Source: Acidimicrobiia bacterium (GTDB lineage: Bacteria > Actinomycetota > Acidimicrobiia > IMCC26256 > PALSA-555). From it: a DNA stretch of 6,993 nucleotides. Position 1 is the stretch's first letter. Every line of letters begins with the position of its first letter. The position numbers and the translations under genes were made by a program. Below the pieces are notes generated by a model that was not told the DNA's origin, did not search any database, and was given only the letters and a program-made list of their open reading frames with translations. Shown here one piece after another: positions 5,817 through 6,993 of this stretch. Location of the stretch: positions 1 through 6,993 of the forward strand of contig JAFMJM010000128.1 of assembly GCA_017853455.1 (NCBI GenBank), given 5' to 3'.

Positions 5817-5821
5817 GACGG

Positions 5822-5829
5822 TTCCTCCT
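5822..5829 (-). promoter_or_regulatory. Strong ribosome-binding site of pup
   Basis: The coding strand reads AGGAGGAA, a near-perfect match to the 16S rRNA anti-Shine-Dalgarno sequence, 5 bases before the pup ATG. It is the strongest such site in the window, which fits a tag needed in larger amounts than its enzymes. Confidence 0.85.
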
Positions 5830-5877
5830 GTGGTCAGCCTGCCACGCGCGCGGGGCGCGGCGGACGCATTTCGGGGG

Positions 5878-6993
5878 TCACGCGGAGATCCGGGCGACGA
5901 GGTCGGCGGGGGTGGCGCACTCGTCGAACAGTGCGCCGACGTGGGCCTCGGTGCCGCGCAGCGGCTCCATCATCGGGATCCGCTTGAGCGGGTCGTCGCC
6001 GACGTCGAGGATGACGCTGTCCCAGTTGGCGGCGACCACCGACTCGGGCCAGCGCTCGAGGCACCGGCCCCGGAAGTAGGCCCGGGTGTCGGTCGGCGGA
6101 TGGTCGACGGCGTGGAGGACGGCGTCCTCGGTCACGATCCGCTCGACCTTCCCGGCCCGCACGAGGCGCTCGTAGAGGGAGCGGTCGGGGCGGACGTCGT
6201 GGTACTGGAGGTCGAGCAGGGCGAGCTTCGGGTCGTCCCACGACAGGTCGTCACGGGCGATGTAGGCCTCGAGGAGGTCCCGCTTCGTGACCCAGTCGAG
6301 CACCCCCACCAGGCGACCCGGGTCGTGCTCGAGGGCGGTGAGCACGTCCTCCCACCGGGCCAGCACCTCGCGCCCGACCGCCTCCCCGCCGCACGGGTCG
6401 AACCCGCGGGCGTCGGTGTAGGCGCGGGCCGCGGTGAGGAACTCCCACTGGAGGTCGAGGGCCGAGGCGTGGGTGCCGTCGGCGAGCTGGATGAGGGCCC
6501 GGCACGTGGGGTCGTGCGACACGGCCTGGATCGCGGGCACCGGGTCGGCCAGGGCGAGGTCGCGCCGGAAGGCGCGGTCCTCGACCATCGCCAGCACGAT
6601 GGCGGTCGCGCCGACCTTCAAGAAGGTGGCGACCTCGCAGAGGTTGGCGTCGCCGGCGATGACGTGGAGGCGCCGGTAGACCTGAGCGTCGGCGTGGGGC
6701 TCGTCGCGGGTGTTGACGATCGGCCGCTTGAGGGTCGTCTCGAGGCCGACCTGCTCCTCGAAGAAGTCGGCGCGCTGGCTGATCTGGAAGTCGACCGCCG
6801 ACGCGCCGTTCTCGCTGCCGACCTTGCCGGCGCCGGTGAACAGCTGGCGGCTCACGAACCACGGCAGCATCACCCGGACCAGGTCGGCGAACGGCAGGCC
6901 CCGGTCGACCAGGTAATTCTCGTGGGTGCCGTACGAGTTGCCCTTGCCGTCGGAGTTGTTCTTGTAGACGACGATCTCCTGGCCGGGGTCGAG
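5878..6993 (-). CDS. dop: Pup deamidase/depupylase Dop, N-terminus outside the window
   Basis: Dop is the paralogue of PafA with the same glutamine synthetase-like fold. It hydrolyses the bond between Pup and its target, and converts a C-terminal Gln of Pup to Glu where needed. The last 371 residues are in the window; family members have about 500, so roughly the first quarter, including the catalytic aspartate region and the Dop-loop, lies past the right edge. The visible part opens LDPGQEIVVYKNNSDGKGNS and continues YGTHENYLVDRG. The SDGKG and GTHENYL forms separate Dop from PafA, which has TDSAG and GCHENYL. Further landmarks are RPIVNTRDEPHADA, RRLHVIAGDANLCEVATFLK, LLDLQYHDV and the C-terminal end VARISA. 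Its stop is 61 bp before pup, with no convincing promoter between, so the two are probably co-transcribed. An in-frame GTG at 6873 is internal, since the reading frame and homology continue beyond it. Confidence 0.96.
   Translation of the reverse strand, partial: LDPGQEIVVYKNNSDGKGNSYGTHENYLVDRGLPFADLVRVMLPWFVSRQLFTGAGKVGSENGASAVDFQISQRADFFEEQVGLETTLKRPIVNTRDEPHADAQVYRRLHVIAGDANLCEVATFLKVGATAIVLAMVEDRAFRRDLALADPVPAIQAVSHDPTCRALIQLADGTHASALDLQWEFLTAARAYTDARGFDPCGGEAVGREVLARWEDVLTALEHDPGRLVGVLDWVTKRDLLEAYIARDDLSWDDPKLALLDLQYHDVRPDRSLYERLVRAGKVERIVTEDAVLHAVDHPPTDTRAYFRGRCLERWPESVVAANWDSVILDVGDDPLKRIPMMEPLRGTEAHVGALFDECATPADLVARISA

Noticed and set aside
5817..5877. Promoter for pup in the dop-pup gap
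   Set aside because: No TANNNT or TTGACA-like pair at sensible spacing could be found; only a GC-rich tract and the ribosome-binding site are visible.
6871..6873. GTG as the start of a short Dop
   Set aside because: The frame stays open to the window edge and the 40 upstream codons encode the conserved Dop motif with NNSDGKG and GTHENYL, so the codon is an internal valine.
5878..6993. A second PafA ligase rather than Dop
   Set aside because: The residues that differ between the paralogues (NNSDGKG and GTHENYL) and the position next to pup agree with Dop, and a full PafA is already present.

Overview
The window holds the core of an actinobacterial Pup-proteasome gene cluster. All recognisable genes lie on the minus strand, so transcription runs from right to left. 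By eye the DNA is very GC-rich (well above two thirds), and third codon positions are strongly G/C-biased. This explains the many long but meaningless open frames on the plus strand. A 20S proteasome with Pup, PafA and Dop points to Actinomycetota. The short intergenic gaps and the DUF3866 gene beside pafA suggest a deep-branching lineage such as Acidimicrobiia, but that placement is inference.

In transcription order: dop (3' two thirds, running off the right edge), pup, prcB, prcA, a small predicted secreted protein, pafA, a DUF3866 protein, and a WYL-domain regulator (PafB-like). At the extreme left edge are the first five codons of what is probably a second WYL gene (pafC-like). There is 61 bp between dop and pup, 72 bp between pup and prcB and 46 bp between the secreted-protein gene and pafA. 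The other junctions overlap by 4 bp (prcB/prcA as GTGA, DUF3866/WYL as ATGA) or are separated by 1 to 8 bp, so most of the cluster looks like one translationally coupled operon.

The genes together make a tagging and degradation pathway. Pup is the small protein tag, and here it already ends in Gly-Gly-Glu. PafA ligates that glutamate to lysines of target proteins. Dop removes the tag, and in species whose Pup ends in Gln it also deamidates it. PrcB (catalytic, with a 50-residue propeptide) and PrcA (gating ring) form the 20S particle. The ring ATPase (Mpa/ARC) is not in the window; in related clusters it lies upstream of dop, which would be past the right edge. PafB/PafC-type WYL proteins are DNA-damage-responsive transcription activators, encoded beside pafA but not needed for pupylation itself.

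The least explained elements are the secreted two-cysteine protein between prcA and pafA, the DUF3866 protein coupled between pafA and the WYL gene, and a duplicated ATGA start junction at the left edge that creates a 12-codon mini-frame. No RNA genes, CRISPR arrays, insertion sequences or attachment sites were seen. No stretch of more than 300 bases lacks a gene.
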